Assembly (NCBI GenBank): GCA_050305935.1
Contig: JBNLGG010000021.1
Coordinates: forward strand, 1 to 61,698
Length of the DNA: 61,698 nucleotides
From: CAJXNP01 sp050305935
GTDB taxonomy: Bacteria > Bacteroidota > Bacteroidia > Cytophagales > Cyclobacteriaceae
Reading direction: 5' to 3'
Positions 32,909-42,716 of the stretch are shown here, piece by piece (the stretch's first letter is position 1; every line of letters starts with the position of its first letter). The translations under genes and the position numbers were made by a program. The notes under the pieces were generated by a model. It saw nothing but the letters and a program-made list of their open reading frames with translations, was not told where the DNA came from and ran no database searches.

Positions 32909-35580
32909 TCAGAAACCTGTTTTACAATATACTTCCTGAAAAGGTCAACCGGAATGATGATTAACGAAAGTAAAAAGATAGCCACCCACTCATCAATCAT
33001 CAAGGGTTTAACCCTGAGAATATTTCCGCCAATGTAAGTAAAAACCACCTGAATACTGATGATCATTCCTATAATACCCAAAAAACGCATATTCTTGAAT
33101 AGATTTTCAAACAGGTTCATTTTTTCTGTCCTGGCGTTAAAACTATTTATGGTAATGAGAAAAACAAAGAGGCTAAAAAAGGCGGATACAAAAACAGTCT
33201 GATCAAACTCACCATTTCTCAGGAAAAGGGTTTTAAAATAGTCGTTGGTTAAAAAAACTATGGAAAAGAAAGCTATATAAAGTCCGCCTACCAGCACAGA
33301 TGAAATCATATTGCCCGTAAGAATATTTTCGTCCCTCCTGACAGGTTTTTCTTTCATAAACCTTTTTAGCGCAGGTTCACCTCCAAAAGCCAGGGCCGCC
33401 AGGGTATCCATGATAATATTGATCCACAAAAGCTGAATAATGGTCAATGGAAAATCAAAACCAAAAAACGGTCCTAACAAAGCCGTTGTGACAGCGGCCA
33501 CGTTTACCGTTAGCTGAAACACAATGAACTTCCTGATGGATTTAAAAATAGTTCTTCCATACCTCACTGCATTGGCAACAGAAAAAAGATTATCATCCAA
33601 AATAACAATATCACTTGCTTCTTTAGACACTTCGGTTCCCGATCCCATGGCAAACCCGACGTCAGATTGTACCAATGCCGCAGAATCATTAACGCCATCA
33701 CCGGTCATGCCTACAACCATGTCCATTTCCTTTGCCAGCCTGACCAGCCTACTTTTGTCCGTTGGTAACGCCCGGGCAATAACGCGCAATTTTGGCAACA
33801 CCATCTTGAGCTCGTCATCTGTAAACCGTTCCAGCTCGTCAGAAGTCAGGATGATATCATCATCAGACTTCATCAATCCAATTTCGTGGGCAATAGCCAC
33901 AGCAGTTTCTTTTCGGTCTCCGGTCACCATGACAATTTGGATACCCGCAGACTTACCTTCTATGACAGCTTCCTTTGATTCTTCCCGGACCTCATCCTGA
34001 ATACCAATCACACCTATCAGCGTGCAATTTCCGGGAACTTTTTCTTCCCTGGAAAGCCGCTCATCTGATGAAGCTATGGCGATCAGGCGAATACTTTCAT
34101 TCGAAATCTCTTTCAATTGCGCAAAGAAGGCTTTCTTATTAAAAGGCTGGGTTGATCCATCTTCGAGGAAATACTCTGTGCATTGGTTTAAAATCAATTC
34201 AGGAGCGCCTTTCACCAGGGTAAGATTATGTTTATCAAATCCCGGAATTTTTTGATCACTCCTAATCTCCGTTGCAGAAAATTTTCTCGCACTATTAAAC
34301 AGAATGGTTTGTACGATTTCTGTCTTGGTGGATTTATTTACCAGGTAATCTTTGTCTAAAAAAGCCAGCACAGCCCTGCCAGACTGATTCCCCCCCTCTA
34401 TTCTACCGTCGGGCGAAATCACACAGGATGTGTTTTCCAGAAGCCCCACGCTTAAAAAGTCTTTCAGACCTAACGGTACTTGTGCAAAATCCGGGTATTG
34501 CCGGACATTTCCCGTGAGGAAAAAAACCGGTTCAAATTTACCCTTCGTTATGGTACCTGTTTTATCGGAAAAAAGAATATTAATACTGCCAGCGGTTTCT
34601 ATTCCCAGTAGTTTTCTGACAAGGACTTTTTCTTTTAGCAATTTCCTCATATTCAGCGAGAGTACGATGGCTATCATCATAGGCAACCCCTCCGGAACCG
34701 CTGCTACGACGATAATGATGGCCAAAATCCCCGCCTCCAGAATGTCCACAAAAAATTGCTCCCAATTGTGAAAATAGGAGCTGATCATTTCGGGACTAAA
34801 ATAATTTTGGAACAAAATTTTGTTCAGCATGAATGCCACAAAAATGACACTCGCTGCTATGTAGCCAAACTTGGAAATAAGCCGGGCCAGGGTTTTTAAT
34901 TTTACCTGCAACGGTGACAGCCTGTTCTCGTCTTTTACCAGCTGCATTGCCAACTGGCCATAAAACGTTTGATCACCGACAGAATCCACTTTTAGTATTG
35001 CTTCCCCATCATCTACCACCGATCCTCTAAACAACCAGTACTTGCTGTCTGTTTTTTTTTCGGGCACCGATTGCCCTTCCAAAGGAATTTTATGAATACT
35101 TTCCGACTCTCCCGTAAGTGATGCTTCATTGACTTTTACCGTACCTTTAACAATAACCCCATCAGCGGGTATTTTGTCACCAGACTGAAGAAGTACAATA
35201 TCTTCCTTCACAATTTCACCAATTGGCAACTGAACCAATTGCCCATCGCGAAAAACATTGGAGGAAATCCTCATAGCCTCTTCCTGTAGCTTCTGAAACG
35301 ATGTTTCATTTTTGAATTCTGATAAGGTCGATACAAATGTGGAAAGGATCACCGCAATGGCAATGGCAACTGCTTCATACCATTCTGTCACCCCAAAAAA
35401 TGAGAATACCGTCATAATCCCCAGGGCAGCACAAAGGATGATAATAATGGGATCCTTAAAATTACCTTTAAGTTTGTCCCAAAAGCCCTCGACCTCGGAA
35501 GGACTCAGTTCATTAGAACCAAATCTACTTCTGTTTTCTTTTACTTGATGGGTGGAAAGGCCCTGGAAGGTATACTTCAT
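32905..35580 (-). CDS. Calcium-translocating P-type ATPase, PMCA type
   Basis: An 891-residue P2 ATPase. Motifs seen: TGES in the A domain, VPEGLPM in M4, DKTGTITKG with the phosphorylated Asp339, KGAPE in the N domain, and TGDGVNDSAAL in the P domain. Ten transmembrane helices are suggested by the hydrophobic stretches. The PMCA-type Ca2+ exporter assignment follows from the M4 and C-terminal pattern. It would use ATP to push calcium (or a related cation) out of the cytoplasm. A TAnnTTTG-like box (tatttttg) lies on the minus strand at 35634-35627, without a TTG at the proper distance. Confidence 0.9.
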   Translation of the reverse strand: MKYTFQGLSTHQVKENRSRFGSNELSPSEVEGFWDKLKGNFKDPIIIILCAALGIMTVFSFFGVTEWYEAVAIAIAVILSTFVSTLSEFKNETSFQKLQEEAMRISSNVFRDGQLVQLPIGEIVKEDIVLLQSGDKIPADGVIVKGTVKVNEASLTGESESIHKIPLEGQSVPEKKTDSKYWLFRGSVVDDGEAILKVDSVGDQTFYGQLAMQLVKDENRLSPLQVKLKTLARLISKFGYIAASVIFVAFMLNKILFQNYFSPEMISSYFHNWEQFFVDILEAGILAIIIVVAAVPEGLPMMIAIVLSLNMRKLLKEKVLVRKLLGIETAGSINILFSDKTGTITKGKFEPVFFLTGNVRQYPDFAQVPLGLKDFLSVGLLENTSCVISPDGRIEGGNQSGRAVLAFLDKDYLVNKSTKTEIVQTILFNSARKFSATEIRSDQKIPGFDKHNLTLVKGAPELILNQCTEYFLEDGSTQPFNKKAFFAQLKEISNESIRLIAIASSDERLSREEKVPGNCTLIGVIGIQDEVREESKEAVIEGKSAGIQIVMVTGDRKETAVAIAHEIGLMKSDDDIILTSDELERFTDDELKMVLPKLRVIARALPTDKSRLVRLAKEMDMVVGMTGDGVNDSAALVQSDVGFAMGSGTEVSKEASDIVILDDNLFSVANAVRYGRTIFKSIRKFIVFQLTVNVAAVTTALLGPFFGFDFPLTIIQLLWINIIMDTLAALAFGGEPALKRFMKEKPVRRDENILTGNMISSVLVGGLYIAFFSIVFLTNDYFKTLFLRNGEFDQTVFVSAFFSLFVFLITINSFNARTEKMNLFENLFKNMRFLGIIGMIISIQVVFTYIGGNILRVKPLMIDEWVAIFLLSLIIIPVDLFRKYIVKQVSD

Positions 35581-35718
35581 CTAAATTGCACTTATCTAAT
35601 ATTTTTTTGTACTAAAAAAGTTTCTGCAAAAATAGAATTAAAAAACGAATTAGTAAAAAAAACAAAGACAATTATCGTAAATAAATAATTGTCTTTCAGT
35701 ATATTCTCGCCCGTCCAA

Positions 35719-36543
35719 TCAGGGGAATTTCGGAAACTTGTCGAAGTCAGGTTTCCTCTTTTCCATAAAGGCATTTTTGCCTTCCTTGGCTTCTTCTGAC
35801 AAATAATACAACAGTGTGGAATTTCCTGCTAATTCCTGAATTCCAGCCTGTCCATCTAGTTCCGCATTAAAAGCAGATTTAAGCATACGGATGGCCAAGG
35901 GGCTTTTATCCATGATTTTTTCCGCCCACTCCACGTATGTTTCTTCTAACTTGTCCAAAGGAACTACCTTGTTCACCAGTCCCATTTGCATCGCGTCGTT
36001 AGCGTCATACTGATCGCAGAGATACCATATTTCCCTTGCCTTTTTCTGGCCCACGATTCTCGCCAGGTAGGAAGCGCCAAATCCGCCGTCAAAGCTTCCC
36101 ACTTTGGGGCCCGTCTGACCGAACCGGGCATTTTCTGCCGCGATGGTAAGGTCGCAAATTACATGTAGGACATGACCACCGCCAATCGACCAGCCTGCCA
36201 CAGCCGCGATCACAGCCTTTGGGATACTCCTGATCATTTTTTGCAGATCCAGCACATTCAGTCGAGGAACTTCATCCTTGCCCACGTAACCACCATGCCC
36301 GCGTACGCCCTGGTCTCCACCGCTACAGAAAGCTTTGCCACCTTCGCCTGTTAATACTATCACCTTTAGCTCAGGTTTTTCGCGACAAATGTTCATGGCG
36401 TCAATCATTTCGTTTACCGTGAGCGGGGTAAACGCATTGTGCACCTGGGGCCTGTTGATGCTAATCCTCGCTATTCCTTCGTATTCCTGAAATAGGATCT
36501 CCTTGTATTCTTTTATCGTTTTCCACGGGTATTTAAGCTTCAT
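35719..36543 (-). CDS. menB: 1,4-dihydroxy-2-naphthoyl-CoA synthase (MenB)
   Basis: A 274-residue crotonase-fold MenB. Visible are IARISINRPQVHNAFTPLTV, the FCSGGDQGVRGHGGYV loop that contacts the naphthoyl-CoA product, and the conserved VAGWSIGGGHVL oxyanion stretch. The length is typical. It overlaps menD by 11 bases and together they cover two steps of menaquinone synthesis, with the CoA ligase (menE-like) located about 29 kb upstream in this window. Other men genes are not seen. Confidence 0.92.
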   Translation of the reverse strand: MKLKYPWKTIKEYKEILFQEYEGIARISINRPQVHNAFTPLTVNEMIDAMNICREKPELKVIVLTGEGGKAFCSGGDQGVRGHGGYVGKDEVPRLNVLDLQKMIRSIPKAVIAAVAGWSIGGGHVLHVICDLTIAAENARFGQTGPKVGSFDGGFGASYLARIVGQKKAREIWYLCDQYDANDAMQMGLVNKVVPLDKLEETYVEWAEKIMDKSPLAIRMLKSAFNAELDGQAGIQELAGNSTLLYYLSEEAKEGKNAFMEKRKPDFDKFPKFP

Positions 36544-38203
36544 TTTTTATTATTGATTTATAGTGTTGAAATACTTTTTGATTTATCGAATTTATAGTCT
36601 CAATTTCTAAAATCGACGAACTATTCTGTTTTTGAATGAAATCAGGCAATACGTTCATCAGCCCTTCTACGGAATCACAAAAATAATAGTCCATCCCAAA
36701 ATCGTGAGCTGTATTCCTGGCTGTCAATTTCTGGTGCGTCTCAAAGTAGTCCTCCAGTTCGGGTTGCCTGGCCGGCCCGTCAATTAAGCGAAAAATCCCA
36801 CCACCGTGGTTATTAAACACGACCACCTTGAGATTGTCAGGCATGGAATTGTGCCAAAAGGCATTGCGGTCATAAAAAAATGACATGTCGCCCGACAGCA
36901 AGAGATGTTGGCCTTTATTATGGAATGCATGTCCCACTGCTGTGGAATTGCTTCCGTCTATCCCTGACGTACCTCTGTTAGCGTAAACAGTGTGGCCGCT
37001 TTGATTACCCAAAATATTTGCATAACGCACAGGCATGCTATTCGCCAGATGGATACATACATCTTTTGGAATCGCATTCCAAACCAGGGAAAATGCTTTG
37101 AATTCACAGAAAACCATCGTATCCAATATCAACCTCAGTTTATCCTCGGCATCGCTTTGCAGCAAAAACAATTCATTCAAATACCTCCTGTTTACTTCGA
37201 AATCAGACTGTAGCAATTGGTCAAAAAACAATCGGGGTGAGTTATAAAAAACCCTGTTCAACGACAGATAGGTATCTGCGGGGAAGTCATTTTCAGAAAT
37301 ATGCCAATGAACTAGTTCTTCATTCCTTCTTAGTGCCAGTTTCAATCGTTTTGAAAGAATCGATTTCCCAAACGAAATAATTACCTCGGGAATATGATAC
37401 TTTTCAAACCTGGGATCAAAAGAATCATGATGCGTAATGGTGCCTTTCGAATTTGCGTTGGAAATCACATCTGAAAAAACAGGAATCTTCTTTTTTTCAG
37501 ACAACATAGCCAACGAGTTTAACAATTCGCTATCAAAACAATTTTGACCTGCTATGATCGCCACTTTTTTACCAGCAAGAAAAGAAATGTCTTGGTCTGA
37601 AAAATAGTCCTTTTTTGGGCTGCTCAGCCAAGAATTTTCATTTGCAAGTGTTAACTCTTTAAAATGCATCTCTTCCCAAATTTCCGGGTAGAATGGTTCG
37701 TCAATCGGAATGTTGACATGAACCGGCCCTCTCGGCAACTTCCGGGAAGCTTTGATCGCATCGGCAATCAGGTTTCGGGCGGTGTCGGTCGCATCCTGAT
37801 CACTCTCAGGAAAAGAAAAAGAGCACTTAATATGATTGCTATAAAGATTGGTCTGACGAATAGTCTGCCCATCGTTTTTATCGATCCACTTAGCGGGGCG
37901 GTCTGCCGTTAATACCAGCAAGGGAATGTTTTGATAATAAGCTTCAGTGATTGCCGGATAATAATTGATGGCTGCCGTTCCTGAAGTGCAGACAAGCACC
38001 ACAGGCTTATTAGATGACTGGGCTATTCCCATTGCGATGTAGGCCGCAGATCTTTCGTCGGGTATAATCAATTTCCTAATTCCCGGGTGCCGTGCAAACG
38101 CAATCGTTAAATGAGCGCTCCTTGAGCCCGGCGATATCACAGCATGATCAATTCCTAGCTGAGAACAAATCTGGGGGATTTCTACAATAGATGGAATGAT
38201 CAT
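36533..38203 (-). CDS. menD: SEPHCHC synthase (MenD)
   Basis: A 556-residue thiamine-diphosphate enzyme of menaquinone synthesis. The Pyr-domain acid is in IIPDERSAAYIAMG; the SPGSRSAHLTIAF opening and TSGTAAINYYPAI are typical. In the PP domain, NRGTSGIDGSNSTAVGHAF and SGDMSFFYDRNAF carry the cofactor motif, and FNNHGGGIFRLI is conserved. It condenses isochorismate with 2-oxoglutarate. The overlap with menB by 11 bases shows an operon. No upstream promoter with both elements was found. Confidence 0.93.
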   Translation of the reverse strand: MIIPSIVEIPQICSQLGIDHAVISPGSRSAHLTIAFARHPGIRKLIIPDERSAAYIAMGIAQSSNKPVVLVCTSGTAAINYYPAITEAYYQNIPLLVLTADRPAKWIDKNDGQTIRQTNLYSNHIKCSFSFPESDQDATDTARNLIADAIKASRKLPRGPVHVNIPIDEPFYPEIWEEMHFKELTLANENSWLSSPKKDYFSDQDISFLAGKKVAIIAGQNCFDSELLNSLAMLSEKKKIPVFSDVISNANSKGTITHHDSFDPRFEKYHIPEVIISFGKSILSKRLKLALRRNEELVHWHISENDFPADTYLSLNRVFYNSPRLFFDQLLQSDFEVNRRYLNELFLLQSDAEDKLRLILDTMVFCEFKAFSLVWNAIPKDVCIHLANSMPVRYANILGNQSGHTVYANRGTSGIDGSNSTAVGHAFHNKGQHLLLSGDMSFFYDRNAFWHNSMPDNLKVVVFNNHGGGIFRLIDGPARQPELEDYFETHQKLTARNTAHDFGMDYYFCDSVEGLMNVLPDFIQKQNSSSILEIETINSINQKVFQHYKSIIKNEA

Positions 38204-38277
38204 ACGGGTGCCTTAAAATTCGGAGACAAGATTACTAATTTAGGCTCACAATTCGATATCGTCGTGGGAATTAGTTG

Positions 38278-40353
38278 CTATATATCAAGGATTGTTACTT
38301 CGACTCGCCTGTTTTTTGCGCGGTTGTCCTCCGTGTCATTAGGTGCGATGGGATTTGAAGGGCCATACCCCACAGTCTTGATCCTTTTCTTATCTACTCC
38401 TTTTTCAATCAGGTAGTTCTTAACAGCATCCGCCCTACTTTGCGAAAGTCGAACATTAGCAGATCGATACCCCTGGCTGTCTGTATAACCTCCCAATTCG
38501 ATTTCCAACGTCGGATTTTTTACCATCAAAGAATACAATCGATCAAGTTCCGGTTCCGATTCCGGAAGCAGATCTGCTTTACTCTGTACAAAAAACAAGT
38601 CTTCAAGTTGGAATTTTTGACCTTTTATAACCGGTTCCAGTTCAATGTATTTCACCAATTTCCTGGAAGCTGAAACTTCATCGATATTAAGGTCTTCTTC
38701 AAAATCAATAAACCCCTGGGCTTCCACACGTAGCCGATATTTGCTGGATTCAGATAATCTAATGGTATAATCGCCTGTCTTAGTGCTGGAGTTGGTAAAT
38801 CCCTCAAACCCGCTCTCGGGAATCGTATTAAGCTGGATTCTAGCGTAGACAGGCAAATTATCTTTTTTGTTAGTGACTTTTCCGGAAAGTACAATAATGT
38901 TTTCCGGCTCCGGCTCAATGTCTAAAGGTATTCTGTAAATGTCCTTATTGGCCTGCTCAAGCGTATTTTCCGAAACCTGGCCATCGGTCGACACAAAATA
39001 TGCGTATTTTGAATTGGCTGAAACTGCGAAATATGAGTCCCACCCGGATGTGTTTATTTCATAACCAATATTGGTGGGCTTTGACCATTTTTGCCACGTA
39101 TCATCTAGCCGCTTGGAGTAGTAAATATCACTCTCCGGCTGTGGTGCATGACCATTGGACGAGAAATACAATATCTTTTCGTCGGAAGATAAAAAAGGAG
39201 CGTATTCCACATTTTCGGTATTGATCACCCTTCCAAGGTTTTGAGGTTTCGTCCAATTATCATCCCCTCGGTCAAAGCTCACGTAAATGTCCTGGTCGCC
39301 AAAGCTTTCGTCTGTCTCAATAGCTAAAATGAGTGTTTTTCCTGATGCTGAAATGTAATAGTCCTGAAACCTGTTTAGGTTTTGGTATTCCTCAATATTT
39401 AATTTTTTCGGTTTACTCCAGGATCCATCAGGCTGCTTTTCAGAAACTGAAATACCGTTTTCCACCTGTCCATTTTGGCCATAGGCATTGATTACCCAAA
39501 TCTTATTTCCATCGGGTGAAATGGAACAGATGCCATTCGGATATTTGTCGTTAAGAGGGCTTCCAATATTTTGGGCCACTGTCCATTTTCCATTTATCAA
39601 ATTGGAATAATAGATATCCTGATCATCTCCTTTTCCACCGTAATTTTCCGGGGCATTTTGCCTTACAAAATACAAAGTGTTTCCATCAGGCGACAAGACT
39701 GGTTTAGCTTCCGCATAGGATGTGTTGATTTTTTCGCTCAGCTTTTCCTTTTCATCCGCAAACTTCACTATTTCCTCAAAATCAAGATCGTTCAGATCAA
39801 TCAATTCGTTAATTTTTTTCTCACTCTGAACGATTTCTGAAATCCCAACCGCATCAATCTGCGCCCAACCGGGCTTGTCCAATGAATTTAAGTGAATGGA
39901 AATTTTTTCAACTTTATAAGAAGTCTTGTCAATATTGACCGTCATGACCCTGGCTGGAATATTAATCACCTCTTTATCGGGCTCGTAGATCTTATGTTCG
40001 TTTCCTTCCGTGTCTATCAATACAATCTTGGCAATTCTATTGGGAAGGAAATTTTCGACAATAATAATCTGCCTTACCTGGATCGGATCACTGTAACCAA
40101 TTGTAAAAGTACCATAAGCACGATCAGCATTTAACCTAAACGCATTTCGGTTTAACCTGCCATAGGGACCAGCATCGGGAGGGCCGAGCACCTTTTTTGC
40201 CGAAAAATTATCTTCCTCAAAATTATTGTACTGAAAATGAAGCTCGCTAGCCCATTGAATGTCCTGACTTTGAGCTCGAAAATTGGATATAGACATCCCT
40301 GCCAGACAAAATATAACCACTAAGCGATTCATACCGTTGAGGATTGTTTTCAT
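38278..40353 (-). CDS. PorE-like OmpA/PD40 protein, paralogue 1
   Basis: A 691-residue secreted protein. Domains: signal peptide (to about 28), an F5/8-type (discoidin-like) domain (about 30-175, YNNFEEDNFSAKK to GWAQIDAVGIS), a PD40/WD40-like propeller (about 200-500, with repeats such as LSPDGNTLYFVRQ and ISPDGNKIWVINA), a carboxypeptidase regulatory-like domain (about 495-575), and an OmpA C-terminal domain (about 580-691, VGYGPSNPIAPND). The last three domains occur together in PorE of the T9SS, which also carries a TPR; here the TPR is replaced by the discoidin-like domain. It should bind peptidoglycan and a surface ligand. Its own promoter is at 40368-40398. Confidence 0.86.
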   Translation of the reverse strand: MKTILNGMNRLVVIFCLAGMSISNFRAQSQDIQWASELHFQYNNFEEDNFSAKKVLGPPDAGPYGRLNRNAFRLNADRAYGTFTIGYSDPIQVRQIIIVENFLPNRIAKIVLIDTEGNEHKIYEPDKEVINIPARVMTVNIDKTSYKVEKISIHLNSLDKPGWAQIDAVGISEIVQSEKKINELIDLNDLDFEEIVKFADEKEKLSEKINTSYAEAKPVLSPDGNTLYFVRQNAPENYGGKGDDQDIYYSNLINGKWTVAQNIGSPLNDKYPNGICSISPDGNKIWVINAYGQNGQVENGISVSEKQPDGSWSKPKKLNIEEYQNLNRFQDYYISASGKTLILAIETDESFGDQDIYVSFDRGDDNWTKPQNLGRVINTENVEYAPFLSSDEKILYFSSNGHAPQPESDIYYSKRLDDTWQKWSKPTNIGYEINTSGWDSYFAVSANSKYAYFVSTDGQVSENTLEQANKDIYRIPLDIEPEPENIIVLSGKVTNKKDNLPVYARIQLNTIPESGFEGFTNSSTKTGDYTIRLSESSKYRLRVEAQGFIDFEEDLNIDEVSASRKLVKYIELEPVIKGQKFQLEDLFFVQSKADLLPESEPELDRLYSLMVKNPTLEIELGGYTDSQGYRSANVRLSQSRADAVKNYLIEKGVDKKRIKTVGYGPSNPIAPNDTEDNRAKNRRVEVTILDI

Positions 40354-40367
40354 TAAAAAATGAAAAA

Positions 40368-40398
40368 CAAAATTAAAAAGGCCATATTAATCCGCCAA
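40368..40398 (-). promoter_or_regulatory. Bacteroidota sigmaA promoter, TTG-N20-TAATTTTG
   Basis: Minus strand: TTG at 40398-40396, exactly 20 bases, then TAATTTTG at 40375-40368, matching the -33/-7 pattern of the phylum. It sits about 15 bases upstream of the ATG at 40353, leaving a very short leader. It reads into paralogue 1. Confidence 0.62.
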
Positions 40399-40449
40399 GA
40401 ATAAAATGACTTAATCCTCTGACAATTAGAGATTTCTAATTGAATCTTG

Positions 40450-42510
40450 TTATAAATCAGTAATTTCTACTTCTACACGCCTGTTTTTGGACCTGTTTTC
40501 TTCGCTATCATTTGGCGCTACCGGTTTAGATGGCCCATAGCCTACGGCTTTCAGACGGTTTTTGGCAATGCCCTTTTCCAGCAAATAGTCCATCACAGCA
40601 TTAGCTCTTTCTTTGGACAGTCTCATGTTAGCAGAGCGGTAACCTTCACTATCTGTATGACCTGAAAGTTCTATTTTCAACTTTGGATTGTCCAACAATA
40701 ATTTATAAAGGCGATCCAATTCGGGCTCTGATTCTGAGAGCATTTCCGCTTTACTTTGCACAAAGAACAGATTATTCAATGCAAAACGATGACCTTTTGA
40801 AACAGGATTTAGACCGAAATGTCTTTTTATTTCAGACAATCCATCGACCGAATTAAAGGTAATAGAATCAATCAGGGTAATGAAACCAATCGCTTCAATG
40901 GCCACCAGGTAGGTATTATCATTGGCCACTTTCGTATCATATTCCCCATTTCTCGCATCAGATATCGTAAAGGCATCAAACTCTTTACCTTTTTTTGAAG
41001 TAAATGTTATGTTGGCATAAACCGGGGTGTTATCATTTACACTGAAAACCTTTCCTGAAAGAGCGATTTGCTTTTCAGGCTCCGGTTCAATATTTAATGG
41101 TATCCTGTAAATATCCAGCCCATCGACAGTAGCATTTTGATCTCCGCCATTTTCCACAGTAGAAACAAAGTAGGCATATTGATTATCCGGTGAAACGGTA
41201 AAGTAAGAGTCCAGGCCGGGTGTATTTACTTCTAAGCCAATATTCTTTGGTTTTGACCAGTTTAACCACGTATTATCCAACCTCTTGGAATAATAAATGT
41301 CTCCGCCTTCAGTATTTTTCCCGTGGCCTGTCGATGCAAAAAACAGCACTTTTTCGTCATTAGAAAGCAATGGGGAATATTCAATTCCTTCTGAATTCAC
41401 AGACCTTCCAAGGTTTTTCGGCTTTGTCCAGGTTCCATCTTCTTTTAAGAAGCTGACATAAATATCCTGTTCGCCCACTCCACTTTTTGTCTCTATTGCC
41501 AACAACAATATCTTGCCCGATGGCGACATCGAAAAATCCTGAAATTCACTAAGGTTCTCAAAATCTTCAATTTGTAATCCCACCGGCGCTGACCATCTGC
41601 CATCCGGCAGTTTTGAAGACACGGACACTCCATCACTGATTAATCCATTGAGCGTGTCATATGAGTTCAACACCCAAATAGTATTTCCATCTGGCGAAAT
41701 GGAACAAATTCCATTTGGATACTTGTCATTTAATGGCTTTCCTACATTCTGACCTACTGTCCATTTGCCGTTGATGAGTTGTGAGTAGTAGATATCCTGC
41801 TCGTCGGAAGTGCCACCAATATTTTCAGGTGCAAATTTCCTCACATAATATAAAGTCTGCCCGTCTGGTGCTAAAATTGGTTTAGCTTCGCCATAACCCG
41901 AATTGATGTTTCCACTCAGTTTTTCTTTCTCCTTGGCAAATCGGAAATTTTCCTCAGTGGTAAAGTCTTCCAGTTGAATTATATCAGATAATGTTTCTTC
42001 TGAATATACAACTTCAGAGATTCCAACAGCATCTATCTGTGCCCACCCAGCCTTGTCATAAGTATTCAAATGAATGGAAACAGCCGCTACTTTATAAGGT
42101 GTTTTTTCAATATTGACTGTCAGCACACGCGCAGGCACGTTGACCCATTCCTTTCGTGGCTCATAAATAAGATGGTCTCCACCCTCGGTATCCTGGAGGA
42201 TAAGTTTGCTGATCCTGTTAGGTAGAAAATTTTCCACCACTACAATTTGACTCACCTGGATTGGCTCATCATAGCCTACTTTTATAATCCCGTAGGCTTT
42301 TTCTTCTTTTAAGCGAAAGGCGTGTTTATTTAATTTTCCGTAGGGTTGTGCATCTGGAAAGCCTAACACCTGTTCACCATTAAATTCATTGTCACTGTAC
42401 TGATTGTGCTGGAAAATCACGCGATCTGCCCAGTGGATTTGCTGAGGTGCCGCCAAAGATATACAAATTGGTACGACCAACTGTAAAGCTATTAGGTTCA
42501 GGAATTTCAT
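40450..42510 (-). CDS. PorE-like OmpA/PD40 protein, paralogue 2
   Basis: A 686-residue paralogue of the gene on its 3' side, with the same order of discoidin-like, PD40 propeller, carboxypeptidase regulatory-like and OmpA domains. Much of its sequence is shared with paralogue 1 (for example GWAQIDAVGISEVV and DKYPNGICSISPDGN). The regulatory-like domain is the most divergent part, which may be where ligand preference differs. Its promoter at 42598-42628 is a perfect TTG-N20-TATATTTG, with a leader of about 80 bases. Confidence 0.86.
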   Translation of the reverse strand: MKFLNLIALQLVVPICISLAAPQQIHWADRVIFQHNQYSDNEFNGEQVLGFPDAQPYGKLNKHAFRLKEEKAYGIIKVGYDEPIQVSQIVVVENFLPNRISKLILQDTEGGDHLIYEPRKEWVNVPARVLTVNIEKTPYKVAAVSIHLNTYDKAGWAQIDAVGISEVVYSEETLSDIIQLEDFTTEENFRFAKEKEKLSGNINSGYGEAKPILAPDGQTLYYVRKFAPENIGGTSDEQDIYYSQLINGKWTVGQNVGKPLNDKYPNGICSISPDGNTIWVLNSYDTLNGLISDGVSVSSKLPDGRWSAPVGLQIEDFENLSEFQDFSMSPSGKILLLAIETKSGVGEQDIYVSFLKEDGTWTKPKNLGRSVNSEGIEYSPLLSNDEKVLFFASTGHGKNTEGGDIYYSKRLDNTWLNWSKPKNIGLEVNTPGLDSYFTVSPDNQYAYFVSTVENGGDQNATVDGLDIYRIPLNIEPEPEKQIALSGKVFSVNDNTPVYANITFTSKKGKEFDAFTISDARNGEYDTKVANDNTYLVAIEAIGFITLIDSITFNSVDGLSEIKRHFGLNPVSKGHRFALNNLFFVQSKAEMLSESEPELDRLYKLLLDNPKLKIELSGHTDSEGYRSANMRLSKERANAVMDYLLEKGIAKNRLKAVGYGPSKPVAPNDSEENRSKNRRVEVEITDL

Positions 42511-42597
42511 AGTTTAGCTGCTTTAGTAAGTACTGTTTATCAATAAAAATTTCAGAAGCTGTGGGACTGTACTACTAATAGACTGATGTTGTAATTA

Positions 42598-42628
42598 CAA
42601 ATATAAAATACTTTATGTAAACACTCAA
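42598..42628 (-). promoter_or_regulatory. Bacteroidota sigmaA promoter, TTG-N20-TATATTTG
   Basis: Minus strand: TTG at 42628-42626, 20 bases, then TATATTTG at 42605-42598. It matches the transketolase promoter in both element sequence and spacing. It lies 88 bases upstream of paralogue 2 and within the 206-base gap to paralogue 3. Confidence 0.68.
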
Positions 42629-42716
42629 CAAATATATTTTTTCAATTGAAAAATTTCAAACAAAAAGTTTGATTATTCCTACAAAAATCAATCAAATTGG
42701 TCGGTAATTGAAAAAA

